Origin: JBAOHV01 sp964450685
GTDB taxonomy: Bacteria; Actinomycetota; Acidimicrobiia; Acidimicrobiales; Microtrichaceae
Length of the DNA: 64,000 nt
Direction of reading: 5' to 3'
Assembly: GCA_964450685.1 (NCBI GenBank)
Contig: CAYVDN010000006.1
Coordinates: 1 to 64,000 of the forward strand
Part shown: positions 57,288-64,000 of the stretch, in pieces
Layout of the letters: the number at the start of each line of letters is the position of its first letter
Position numbering within the stretch: position 1 is the first letter of the stretch
Made by a program: the position numbers and the translations under genes
Notes under the pieces: model-generated
What the model was told of the DNA's origin: nothing
Databases searched by the model: none
Seen by the model: only the letters and a program-made list of their open reading frames with translations

Positions 57288-58642
57288 GCGACGTCCCTCC
57301 TGTTGCGCGCGAAGAGCTGCACCCGGTCGTCGATGTCGGTGCCGAGCTCTCCCGGACGGACCCGCTCGGCGACCTCGCCGCCCTGCGTCGGTCGAGGGGG
57401 GAGCGAGTCGGCGAGAGCGAGCACGTGACGCCCGAGAGGATCGACGAGGCACGAAGGCAACGGCGCTACTCGGTCGTGGACCTCGTCCATGGCTCGAGCC
57501 CGGCTCAGCATGACCGGGTCGGCGATGTCGGCGTGACGTTCGCTGTCGAACAGCTTCGACACCTGGCGGCGCAGCAGTGTTCGTCGAGAGGCCGAGCGTG
57601 GCGAGCTCGAGATCACGGGTACGAGCCGGTGTGCAGGTACCCCGGCGTCGAGCAGGTCCTCTGTGAGAGTGGTGAGTCCGTGCAGGCCGTGAAGGTCGCC
57701 GCGGGCGACGACGAGAACCAGGTGGGCGCGGTCGACTGCTGCGAGGTTCACGGAGTGGCGGTCCTCCACGTCCGATGATCCAGTGTCCGCCTGATTGTCG
57801 AGCTCTGCGTCGAAGTCGACGATCACCGTGTCGAACGCGCGGCACATGGCATCAAGTGCTGCATCCGCGGACCTGCGTCGGAGGGTCACCCAGTCGGAGA
57901 TCCGGCGGCGCCCCAGCAGCAGCGAGTAGTGACGGGTCGGAACCGGGAAGGTGATTCTCCTCACCTCGTCGGGATCGAGCCTGTCGGAGCGATGTGACTC
58001 CACGAGCTCGGGAAGCCCGGGGACTACGTCGCCGATGTGGTGATACATCGCAAGTGACCCGCGTGCGCAGCCGTCGACCAGCGCGACGGTCCCCCTGCTG
58101 GTCGATTCAGCAGGTTCGTCCGGTGCGTATCGCCACCGGGTGGTTGCAGCGGCTTGGGCCAGGGCCATCGCTGCGGAGCTCGCCCCGCCGCCGCCCGGGC
58201 CCGTCACCGCCACGAGCAGGCCCTCACCGCGCACGGACTCACTCAGGACTGATCGGCCCGGGCGGCGGGCAGGTCCGACCGGACGTGCGTGGCGCTTCAG
58301 GGCCTCGACGAGCGTCGCGGGGTCCAGACGGTCGTCGATCACCGCCGCACAGCCAAGAGCTTCCCAGTCGCGGTGAACGGATCCGTCCGTGACCACCAGG
58401 CTGGGGGTGCCGGCACCGGCGGCGGCATCTATGAGGTCGCGGTCGATCCCGGGGCCCCTCGCGTCGAGCAGCAGAGCGGAGACACGGCGGCCTGTGCCGA
58501 GCACAGCAGCAGCTTCGGTGGCGGTCAGACAGCTCACGAACTCGACGGGAGCAGCACCGTCGGTCGACCAGCGCGCCAGGTCGGCCACCCACCGTGCCCG
58601 AGCCCTGGTAACCCCGACGACGACGAACCGGTCGGAGCTCAT
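57284..58642 (-). CDS. CpaE/Ssd-like MinD-family protein
   Basis: 452-aa protein. The N-terminal part (about 1-130) is receiver-like but without a clear phospho-Asp site. The C-terminal part is a MinD/ParA-type fold. Its nucleotide loop reads GPGGGGASS (148-156) where MinD has KGGxGKT, so both signature lysines are missing; loss of the second is common in Ssd proteins. Later segments keep the fold (VALVDGCARGSLAMYHHIGD, VIVDFDAELD, LVVARGDLHGLHGL). CpaE places the Tad machine at a pole in Caulobacter, and mycobacterial Ssd affects septum formation. Localising the pilus is the likely role. Confidence 0.8.
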   Translation of the reverse strand: MSSDRFVVVGVTRARARWVADLARWSTDGAAPVEFVSCLTATEAAAVLGTGRRVSALLLDARGPGIDRDLIDAAAGAGTPSLVVTDGSVHRDWEALGCAAVIDDRLDPATLVEALKRHARPVGPARRPGRSVLSESVRGEGLLVAVTGPGGGGASSAAMALAQAAATTRWRYAPDEPAESTSRGTVALVDGCARGSLAMYHHIGDVVPGLPELVESHRSDRLDPDEVRRITFPVPTRHYSLLLGRRRISDWVTLRRRSADAALDAMCRAFDTVIVDFDAELDNQADTGSSDVEDRHSVNLAAVDRAHLVLVVARGDLHGLHGLTTLTEDLLDAGVPAHRLVPVISSSPRSASRRTLLRRQVSKLFDSERHADIADPVMLSRARAMDEVHDRVAPLPSCLVDPLGRHVLALADSLPPRPTQGGEVAERVRPGELGTDIDDRVQLFARNRRDVA

Positions 58643-59355
58643 CGCCCGAGCTCCGACTCGTTCGGCCCGGGAGCAGGGAGTACCAGAGTCACGTCAGTAC
58701 GTACCGCGGCGTCGACGATCGCTTCGGCAGTCGCCACGTCAGCAACTCCAACTCGGACCCGAATGCCTCCGTCCACCCCGATGGCGTCGTCGTCATCGCC
58801 CTGGACGGAGGTGACCAGCACCCCGGTCGCCACCGTCGAAGTGCCGGTCGAGTCAGGGTCGGTCGAGAGCACGGTGACTCGGTCACCTGCCTCCAGGGCC
58901 CCGTGCATCGCTGCGGCAGGGGGCAGGTCCAGCACCAATTCGTTGGTCGCATCCGGACCGAACCGACCGGACTCGAACACGTCGCCGTCGCGGACCAGGT
59001 CCATCGGGCGCAGCGCGACGCGGGTGGTGCGGCCGATCAGGTCATCGGCATCGGCCTTGTCGATTGTGTTCAGATCGTCCGGTATCTCCGCTGTGACGGT
59101 TCCGAGATCAGCTGCGCTCAGAGGCGAACCGGCCGGAACCTCTCGAACTGCGACCACATAGGAAGTGGATGGTGGAGCAGTCGCCGCGCGCTGGGAGACG
59201 AGAACACCCACCGCGGCAGTGGCGACAAGAGCCCCTCCGAGAACGGCTCGACTCGACGGGCGCCTCGAGACGCCTGACCGGCGTGACCGCGCCCGTGACG
59301 AAATCGGCCCGCCCGGGCCGGGGTGGTCGATCTGTCGGTCGGCTGTCTCTGCCAC
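58639..59355 (-). CDS. cpaB: CpaB/RcpC-like SAF-domain pilus protein
   Basis: 238-aa first gene of the Tad operon. A polar Arg-rich N-terminus precedes one membrane helix (about 38-55: VLGGALVATAAVGVLVS). The outer part has a SAF domain (about 67-125: VVAVREVPAGSPLSAADLGTV and GRTTRVALRPMDLVRDGDV in part) and an RcpC-type C-terminal domain (LEAGDRVTVLSTD). In Gram-negatives it works with the outer-membrane secretin; here, with no secretin, it may contact the cell wall. GTG 59355 has GAGGGGG 8 nt upstream. The cpaE-like gene overlaps by ATGA. Confidence 0.85.
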   Translation of the reverse strand: MAETADRQIDHPGPGGPISSRARSRRSGVSRRPSSRAVLGGALVATAAVGVLVSQRAATAPPSTSYVVAVREVPAGSPLSAADLGTVTAEIPDDLNTIDKADADDLIGRTTRVALRPMDLVRDGDVFESGRFGPDATNELVLDLPPAAAMHGALEAGDRVTVLSTDPDSTGTSTVATGVLVTSVQGDDDDAIGVDGGIRVRVGVADVATAEAIVDAAVRTDVTLVLPAPGPNESELGR

Positions 59356-59384
59356 GTCCTGTTCCCCCTCTAGGTGATGGCGAG

Positions 59385-59413
59385 AAGGTATGAAACGACA
59401 TGATAAGTGTCAA
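59385..59413 (-). promoter_or_regulatory. Tad operon promoter
   Basis: On the minus strand -35 TTGACA (59413-59408) and -10 TACCTT (59390-59385) are exactly 17 nt apart, near the sigma-70 ideal. A leader of roughly 22 nt with GAGGGGG leads to cpaB. This is the strongest promoter seen in the window. Confidence 0.7.
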
Positions 59414-59466
59414 GGGGTAGGTACGAACCCTGAAAGCGCCTTCAAGTGTCGTCAGGGCATGAAACG
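59390..59466. promoter_or_regulatory. repeated motifs in the tad-HTH intergenic region
   Basis: ATGAAACG occurs at 59390-59397 and 59459-59466; AAGTGTC occurs at 59405-59411 and 59444-59450. The two pairs flank the middle of the divergent region, the first overlapping the Tad -10 and -35. They could be sites for the HTH protein encoded next door. Confidence 0.3.
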
Positions 59467-59482
59467 CGCGACGCGGCGGGGG

Positions 59483-59488
59483 TACGGT
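59483..59488 (+). promoter_or_regulatory. -10 element of the HTH gene, leaderless type
   Basis: TACGGT ends 7 nt before GTG 59496. An upstream GTG at 59487 would overlap the -10 and is rejected. Confidence 0.45.
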
Positions 59489-59495
59489 GTCCTAC

Positions 59496-59729
59496 GTGAG
59501 CACCGCGGACATCGAGTGGCTGAACACGAAGGAGAGCGCACGGCGCCTCGGCATCACGCCTCGAACGCTGTATCGCTTCATCGATGACGGGAAGATCCCG
59601 GCATATCGCCTCGGTCGGGTGATCCGGCTGAAGGAGAGCGAGGTCGCCGACTTCATCGAGCGCAGCCGCATCGTTCCGGGCACGCTCGAGTCGGACGTGA
59701 TCGACGAAGAAGAGCTCGACCAGACCTGA
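59496..59729 (+). CDS. small MerR/excisionase-type HTH DNA-binding protein
   Basis: 77-aa protein consisting almost wholly of one HTH_17 (excisionase/BldC-like) domain: WLNTKESARRLGITPRTLYR (about 8-27), then IPAYRLGRVIRLKESEVADF. The tail is acidic (DEEELDQT). Such proteins bind tandem DNA repeats and control transcription or recombination; no integrase is near, so a regulator is more likely. It is divergent from the Tad operon with a 140-bp shared region holding repeated motifs, so it is the best candidate regulator of the pilus genes. Confidence 0.8.
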   Translation: MSTADIEWLNTKESARRLGITPRTLYRFIDDGKIPAYRLGRVIRLKESEVADFIERSRIVPGTLESDVIDEEELDQT

Positions 59730-59740
59730 ACCGCGCGGGG

Positions 59741-60289
59741 TCAGCCTCGCCGGACGCCCGCCGCGCCGATCGCCGTCGGTTCGACGACCAGCAGTGAGCC
59801 CGCGTCGTCGGAGATGGCGAGGGTCTCGCCGAACGCAACCGGGATACCGGCGATCTTTCGGCCCGAGGTGAGCGCCACGACAGTGGGCAGTTCCATGTCG
59901 ACCAGGTCGGCGAGCACATCCGTGAGACAGGTCGATGCTCGTTCGTCCCAGGCGCTGATGCGGGTTCCGGCCGATACGCCGACCGCTGTGATCGAGTCGA
60001 GCGACACGAACCAGGTGGTTGTACCCGCCAGGATCTCGACCACATCGACACCGACCGCGACGACGGTTCCGCTCAGTGGATCCTGCCAGCAGGTGGCGTG
60101 GACGATTGCGGTGCGTTCCAGCGCGCCGCAGAGGGTGTCGGTGATCGATCTGGACTCCGCAGCGCGACGCTCGAGCGATTCGCGTCGTCGCCGGTCACGC
60201 GCCGCGCTGTCGCGCCGCGCTCGTGCCGCGATCGACTCGACCGGTTCGTCGGCCACTGGAATCTCGCCCTCTTGGTCACCCGGCTTCAC
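59741..60289 (-). CDS. uncharacterised protein
   Basis: About 182 aa; not recognised. An N-terminal basic helical stretch rich in Arg/Glu (about 18-45: IAARARRDSAARDRRRRESL) is followed by an all-beta-looking domain (SGTVVAVGVDVVEILAGTTT, WFVSLDSITAVG, TVVALTSGRKIAGIPVAFGE), which suggests a small barrel of the PRC or Sm-like kind. No membrane segment. The frame is open further upstream; a GTG near 60289-60292 is chosen because more upstream starts would run into phoH. It is divergent from phoH. Confidence 0.55.
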   Translation of the reverse strand: MKPGDQEGEIPVADEPVESIAARARRDSAARDRRRRESLERRAAESRSITDTLCGALERTAIVHATCWQDPLSGTVVAVGVDVVEILAGTTTWFVSLDSITAVGVSAGTRISAWDERASTCLTDVLADLVDMELPTVVALTSGRKIAGIPVAFGETLAISDDAGSLLVVEPTAIGAAGVRRG

Positions 60290-60292
60290 CAC

Positions 60293-60298
60293 TACACT
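60293..60298 (+). promoter_or_regulatory. -10 element of phoH
   Basis: TACACT ends 10 nt before the ATG at 60309, giving a leader of only a few bases. Confidence 0.45.
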
Positions 60299-60308
60299 GT
60301 GCTCTGCA

Positions 60309-61325
60309 ATGCAACCTCTCGACATCTCCGGTGCGCCAGACGCGTCCGGTGGCCCAAGCGGCACCGCCACCGACGACACACTCCGGACTCTCGTTCGGGT
60401 TCCCGGCAATCACCTGATGGCCGACCTCCTCGGCCCGCGCGACGAGTTGTTGGACCAGATCGAGGACGCGTTCGCCGGTACCTCGATCACGGTGCGAGGC
60501 AATGAGATCTCCATCGTCGGTCGTGACGCGACCCTTGTGGGCAGGTTGTTCGCGGAGCTGGTGGTCCTGCTCGAGGCGGGTCACCGACTCGAGCCTGCGT
60601 CGATTCGTCGAACCATCGACATGGTCAAGGCCGACGAGTCTCCCTCGGAGGTGCTCACCGCCGAGTTGTTGCGCACATCCCGAGGCGGTCGGATACGACC
60701 CAAGACCTCGGGCCAGAAGCGCTACGTCGACGCCATCGGCGCCAACACGATCACCTTCGGCATCGGCCCTGCAGGTACGGGCAAGTCGTGGTTGGCGGTC
60801 GCCATGGCCGTGCAGTCCCTCCAGGCCAAGGAGGTCGAGCGCATCGTCCTGACCCGTCCGGCTGTAGAGGCGGGTGAGCGGCTGGGCTTCCTGCCCGGCG
60901 ATCTGATGGCCAAGGTCGACCCCTACCTGCGGCCCCTGTACGACGCGCTGAACGACATGACCGGGGCCGAAGGCGCCCAGAAGCTGCTCGAGCGTGGCGT
61001 GGTCGAGGTTGCGCCGCTGGCGTTCATGCGCGGTCGCACGCTCAACAACTCGTTCATCATCCTCGACGAGGCGCAGAACACCACACCAGAGCAGATGAAG
61101 ATGTTCCTGACCCGTATCGGGTTCGGCTCCAAAGCAGTCATCACCGGGGACACGACCCAGATCGACGTGCCCGGTGGCCGCTCAGGGCTGGCTCGCGTGG
61201 AGTCGATCCTCTCAGGCATAGACGGCCTGGCGTTCGTCCGACTCACCGGCCGGGACGTGGTACGACACAGGATCGTCCAGGAGATCGTCGACGCTTACGA
61301 GAGGCATGGCGAGGTCTCGACGTGA
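60309..61325 (+). CDS. PhoH-family ATPase (YbeZ-like)
   Basis: 338-aa protein of the PhoH/YbeZ group, an ATPase thought to act with YbeY in RNA processing. An N-terminal KH-like region (about 25-100) precedes the P-loop domain: Walker A GPAGTGKSWLAV (about 153), LTRPAVEAGERLGFLPGDL, FIILDEAQNTTPEQMKMFLTR (Walker B, in pieces FIILDEAQNTTPEQMKM) and VITGDTTQID. The operon order phoH-ybeY-corC-era is the classic one. ybeY overlaps by GTGA. Confidence 0.93.
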   Translation: MQPLDISGAPDASGGPSGTATDDTLRTLVRVPGNHLMADLLGPRDELLDQIEDAFAGTSITVRGNEISIVGRDATLVGRLFAELVVLLEAGHRLEPASIRRTIDMVKADESPSEVLTAELLRTSRGGRIRPKTSGQKRYVDAIGANTITFGIGPAGTGKSWLAVAMAVQSLQAKEVERIVLTRPAVEAGERLGFLPGDLMAKVDPYLRPLYDALNDMTGAEGAQKLLERGVVEVAPLAFMRGRTLNNSFIILDEAQNTTPEQMKMFLTRIGFGSKAVITGDTTQIDVPGGRSGLARVESILSGIDGLAFVRLTGRDVVRHRIVQEIVDAYERHGEVST

Positions 61326-61864
61326 GCGTCGCTGCGGCGGTTGGTGACCCCGACGACCCCTCGTCTCCGGTCGGCCCGGCGGTGGCCGTGGCGGACGAGC
61401 GGTGCACCGACGAGCTGGCCGTCGACTCCACGGCAGTGGACGGAGAGTCCCTGGGGCGTTTGCTGGCCGGTGTACTCGCTGCAGAAGGTGCCCCGAGCGG
61501 GTCTGAGGCGTCGCTGTTCCTCGTGGACCCCGACCGGATCGCGCAGCTCAAGGCCGAGCACCTGGAGGGCGACGGATCGCCGACGGACGTGCTGAGCTTT
61601 CCGTTGGACGGAGTGTCTGAAGACTCGGAGCTGATCGGCGACGTGTTCCTGTGTGTGTCGGTGGCAGCACAACAGGCGCCGGACCACGCCGGTTCGGTGG
61701 ACGACGAGTTGGCGTTGCTGGTCGTCCACGGTGGCCTGCACCTGGCAGGCTGGGACCACGTGACAGACGACGAGCGCAAGGCGATGTGGGGACGTGAGAG
61801 GGAGTTGCTGACGGCTCTTCACGGCCGGCCCGCACGCGACCCGTGGGGTGGACCGACGAAATGA
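61322..61864 (+). CDS. ybeY: endoribonuclease YbeY
   Basis: 180-aa metal-dependent RNase for 16S rRNA 3'-end maturation and ribosome quality control. The zinc motif is complete: HGGLHLAGWDH (about 139-149), three His as required. Upstream, TDVLSFPLD is the conserved substrate-side strand. The N-terminus (about 1-25) is an Ala/Pro/Asp-rich extension. GTG 61322 overlaps the phoH stop, and the corC-like gene overlaps by ATGA. Confidence 0.94.
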   Translation: MSVAAAVGDPDDPSSPVGPAVAVADERCTDELAVDSTAVDGESLGRLLAGVLAAEGAPSGSEASLFLVDPDRIAQLKAEHLEGDGSPTDVLSFPLDGVSEDSELIGDVFLCVSVAAQQAPDHAGSVDDELALLVVHGGLHLAGWDHVTDDERKAMWGRERELLTALHGRPARDPWGGPTK

Positions 61865-63144
61865 CCAGCGCCGACGTCGCCATGCTTGTGGTGATCATCG
61901 TGATGACGCTCCTGGCCGCCGTACTGGCGTTGGCCGAGACGTCGATCACCAGGATGACCCGCTCCCGCGCTGTCGCTCTGGCACAGACCCAACCCCGCGG
62001 CGGCGGCAGAGTGCTCCGGATAGTCGAGAACCTGGAGCGAGACCTCAACTCGGTCTACCTGTCGGTCAACATCGTCCAGACGATCCAGTCCGCGCTGGTC
62101 GGTGTTCTGGCGGCCCGACTGTTCGGTGCCGCGGGCGTTGCAATCGGCATCGTCATCAACGTGCTCGTCCTGTTCGTGATCGCGGAGGCCGCACCGAAGA
62201 CGTGGGCTCTGCAGCACACCGAACGGGCAGCTCTGCTCACCGCTCCGATGGTCGAGTTCGCCGGTTGGGTCCTGCGACTCCCCGCCCGGGCTCTCATCGG
62301 CGTCGCCAACATCATCCTGCCCGGTAAGGGGCTCAAGAAGGGTCCGTTCGTCACCGAGGAGGAGATCCTCGCCCTGGCCGAGGAGGCGATGGAGCACGCG
62401 GTGATCGAGGAGTCCGAGCGGGACCTGATCGAGTCGATCATCGACTTCGGGGACACTGTGGTGCGCGAGATCATGGTTCCGAGGACGGACATGGTCACGG
62501 TCGGTGCCGACGAGTCGATCGGTGAGTGCATCGACTTGGCCATCTCCAAGGGGCTCTCACGGATCCCGGTGTACGGCGAGAACGCGGATGACATCGAGGG
62601 GATCGTCTACATCAAGGACATGGTGCGCGCCGAGCGCGAAGGCGGCCAGCAACTGCCCATCCGTGGGCTGGCGCGCCCGGCGATGTTTGTGCCCGAGACC
62701 AAGCGTGTGACCGAGCTCCTGGCAGAGATGCAGGCGAGGCGGACCCACATGGCGATCGTCGTGGACGAGTACGGCGGTACGGCCGGGGTGGCGACGCTGG
62801 AGGATCTGCTCGAGGAGCTCGTGGGTGAGATCGCCGACGAGTTCGACGACGAGGTGCCCAACGTCGAACAGCTTTCCAACGGCGACGTCCTCGTCAACGC
62901 AACCCTCAACGTGGACGACCTGAACGAGGAGCTCGGTCTGGAGCTCCCCGAAGGCAACTACGACTCGCTCGGAGGCATGGTCTTCGAGATGCTGGGTCGC
63001 GTGCCCGTCGCAGGTGACGAGGTCACCGTCGAGGGCGCGGCTGTGCGCGTGATCGTCGAACGGGTCGACGGCAGGCGGGTGACGAGGGTGAGGCTCGTCC
63101 GTGTCGTAACCGCCGAGCTGGCCGAAGCGGAGGAATCGGCATGA
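61861..63144 (+). CDS. CorC/HlyC-type CNNM-CBS transporter-like protein
   Basis: 427-aa membrane protein. A CNNM/DUF21 domain with about four helices (1-165: VAMLVVIIVMTLLAAVLALA; LVLFVIAEAAPKTWAL) is followed by a CBS pair (about 195-315: VREIMVPRTDMVTV, RIPVYGENADDIEGIVYIKD, MAIVVDEYGGTAGVATLEDL) and a C-terminal CorC_HlyC domain (about 335-415: YDSLGGMVFEMLGRVP). Family members move magnesium or other divalent ions, with ATP sensed by the CBS pair. ATG 61861 overlaps the ybeY stop; an upstream ATG at 61843 is less likely. Confidence 0.9.
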   Translation: MTSADVAMLVVIIVMTLLAAVLALAETSITRMTRSRAVALAQTQPRGGGRVLRIVENLERDLNSVYLSVNIVQTIQSALVGVLAARLFGAAGVAIGIVINVLVLFVIAEAAPKTWALQHTERAALLTAPMVEFAGWVLRLPARALIGVANIILPGKGLKKGPFVTEEEILALAEEAMEHAVIEESERDLIESIIDFGDTVVREIMVPRTDMVTVGADESIGECIDLAISKGLSRIPVYGENADDIEGIVYIKDMVRAEREGGQQLPIRGLARPAMFVPETKRVTELLAEMQARRTHMAIVVDEYGGTAGVATLEDLLEELVGEIADEFDDEVPNVEQLSNGDVLVNATLNVDDLNEELGLELPEGNYDSLGGMVFEMLGRVPVAGDEVTVEGAAVRVIVERVDGRRVTRVRLVRVVTAELAEAEESA

Positions 63145-64000
63145 GTCGCCCGATCGACGCCGAAGGCGCCGACGAAGGGGGAACCGCGGATCTCGACTCG
63201 ATGCTCGCCGCCGCCGGTATCACCTCCGATGACGACGTTCCCGAAGGATTCCGGTCAGGTTTCGTGACGATCGTCGGTCGACCCAACGTCGGCAAGTCGA
63301 CGCTGGTGAACCGCATCCTCGGACAGAAGGTGTCGATCGTCTCCGACAAGCCCCAGACCACGCGTCACCAGATAAGGGGAGTGCTGCACCGTCCGGATGC
63401 CCAGATCGTCTTCGTGGACACACCCGGCATCCACAAGCCGCGCACGCTCATGGGTGAGCGTCTCAACGACACGGCGACCACTGCGCTCGACGGGATCGAC
63501 GTCGCCTGCCTGCTGGTCGAGGCCCACGCCTCGATCGGCCCCGGTGACCGCTTCATTGCCGAGCGGCTGCCCAAGGACTCGGTACTCGTGGTCAACAAGA
63601 TCGACCGCTCGCAGCCGGACCGGATCCTCTCGCAGCTGGCCGCGGCATCGGAGTTCGGCTTCGCCGAGTACTTCCCGGTCTCGGCACGCACCGGTGAGGG
63701 CGTGGACCGCTTCGTCGAATACCTGCTCGAGCGGCTGCCCGAAGGTCCGCGCTGGTATCCAGCGGACGAGGTGAGCGACGTGCCCGAGCCGTTCATGGTC
63801 GCGGAGCTGGTACGCGAGCAGCTGCTGGCCGTCACGCGTGAGGAGCTGCCACATTCGATCGCGACGAGGGTCGCGGAATGGGAATGGCCCCGGATCCGTG
63901 TCGAGATCATCGTCGAGCGCGACTCGCAGAAGGGCATCGTCATCGGCAAGGGCGGTTCGGTGCTCAAGGAGGTCGGCACCCGTGTCCGTGCACAGCTCCC
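63141..64000 (+). CDS. era: GTPase Era, 3' end beyond the window
   Basis: 286 codons are visible. Era binds the 16S rRNA 3' end during 30S assembly. After an acidic N-terminal extension of about 40 residues come G1 GRPNVGKST (about 47-55), the Era signature SIVSDKPQTTRHQIRG, G3 DTPGIHKPR and G4 NKIDR. The C-terminal KH domain starts in the last 40 codons, with GKGG in IVIGKGGSVLKEVGTR. The window ends inside the KH domain, so only the last few residues are missing. ATG 63141 overlaps the corC stop (ATGA). Confidence 0.96.
   Translation, partial: MSRPIDAEGADEGGTADLDSMLAAAGITSDDDVPEGFRSGFVTIVGRPNVGKSTLVNRILGQKVSIVSDKPQTTRHQIRGVLHRPDAQIVFVDTPGIHKPRTLMGERLNDTATTALDGIDVACLLVEAHASIGPGDRFIAERLPKDSVLVVNKIDRSQPDRILSQLAAASEFGFAEYFPVSARTGEGVDRFVEYLLERLPEGPRWYPADEVSDVPEPFMVAELVREQLLAVTREELPHSIATRVAEWEWPRIRVEIIVERDSQKGIVIGKGGSVLKEVGTRVRAQL

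Noticed and set aside
59496..59729. Excisionase of an integrated element
   Set aside because: The domain is excisionase-like, but no integrase, attachment repeats or foreign composition is seen; it reads as a host regulator.

Overview
The window is about two-thirds G+C, gene-dense, and free of insertion sequences, prophage and CRISPR. Its gene set points to an Actinomycetota chromosome: an NdgR/LtbR-type IclR regulator beside leuC, class II DAHP synthase, a FolP2-type pteroate synthase relative, a complete BldD with its c-di-GMP motif, HrcA with a CIRCE operator, a mycobacterial-type SOS box on a DUF222-HNH gene, and an actinobacterial-style Tad locus. The fused Liv-type transporter suggests Acidimicrobiia or a relative, but that is inference.

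Layout. 1-1487: leuC (minus strand, cut by the window edge and carrying two in-frame ambers) divergent from its likely regulator ndgR. 1584-3166: Tat-exported multicopper oxidase and membrane-anchored cupredoxin. 3199-9583: rsgA, selO, a Ppx/GppA phosphatase, mscL and an ABC-F ATPase. 9696-13683: MoxR ATPase, CoxE-like VWA protein and a PAS-GGDEF diguanylate cyclase. 13710-15596: PaaX-like regulator divergent from a GNAT protein. 15610-18146: sulfate assimilation (siroheme reductase, cysH). 18252-20527: aroG and a sigma-70 factor. 20631-22989: nadD, a LytR_C protein and rsfS, then tRNA-Ala and leuS. 25936-34516: a fatty acyl-AMP-ligase-like enzyme followed by an unusual transporter operon: a LivH-LivM fusion, an MFS-LivF-LivG fusion of 1010 aa, and a binding protein. 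34527-42051: PAC2 protein, APH-fold kinase, CnoX-like thioredoxin, comEA, comEC, folP2-like gene, holA. 42128-49660: rpsT, lepA, a membrane protein, SOS-linked DUF222-HNH gene, hrcA, dnaJ, rsmE. 49853-50365: bldD. 50428-59355: an eleven-gene minus-strand Tad/Flp pilus operon that ends in a pseudokinase and a LysM protein. 59496-64000: HTH gene, an unrecognised gene, phoH, ybeY, corC-like gene and era (cut by the window edge).

Two themes run through the window. First, at least twelve genes have a TAnnnT -10 element ending 6-8 nt before the start codon and no Shine-Dalgarno sequence, so leaderless transcription appears common here; this also fixes many starts. Second, control sites can be read directly: a dyad inside the ndgR promoter, TTGACC dyad at moxR, CIRCE around the hrcA -10, SOS box inside the HNH-gene promoter, and a BldD box upstream of bldD. 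The GGDEF enzyme with an intact I-site and the c-di-GMP-binding BldD give a possible maker and reader of c-di-GMP in one window.
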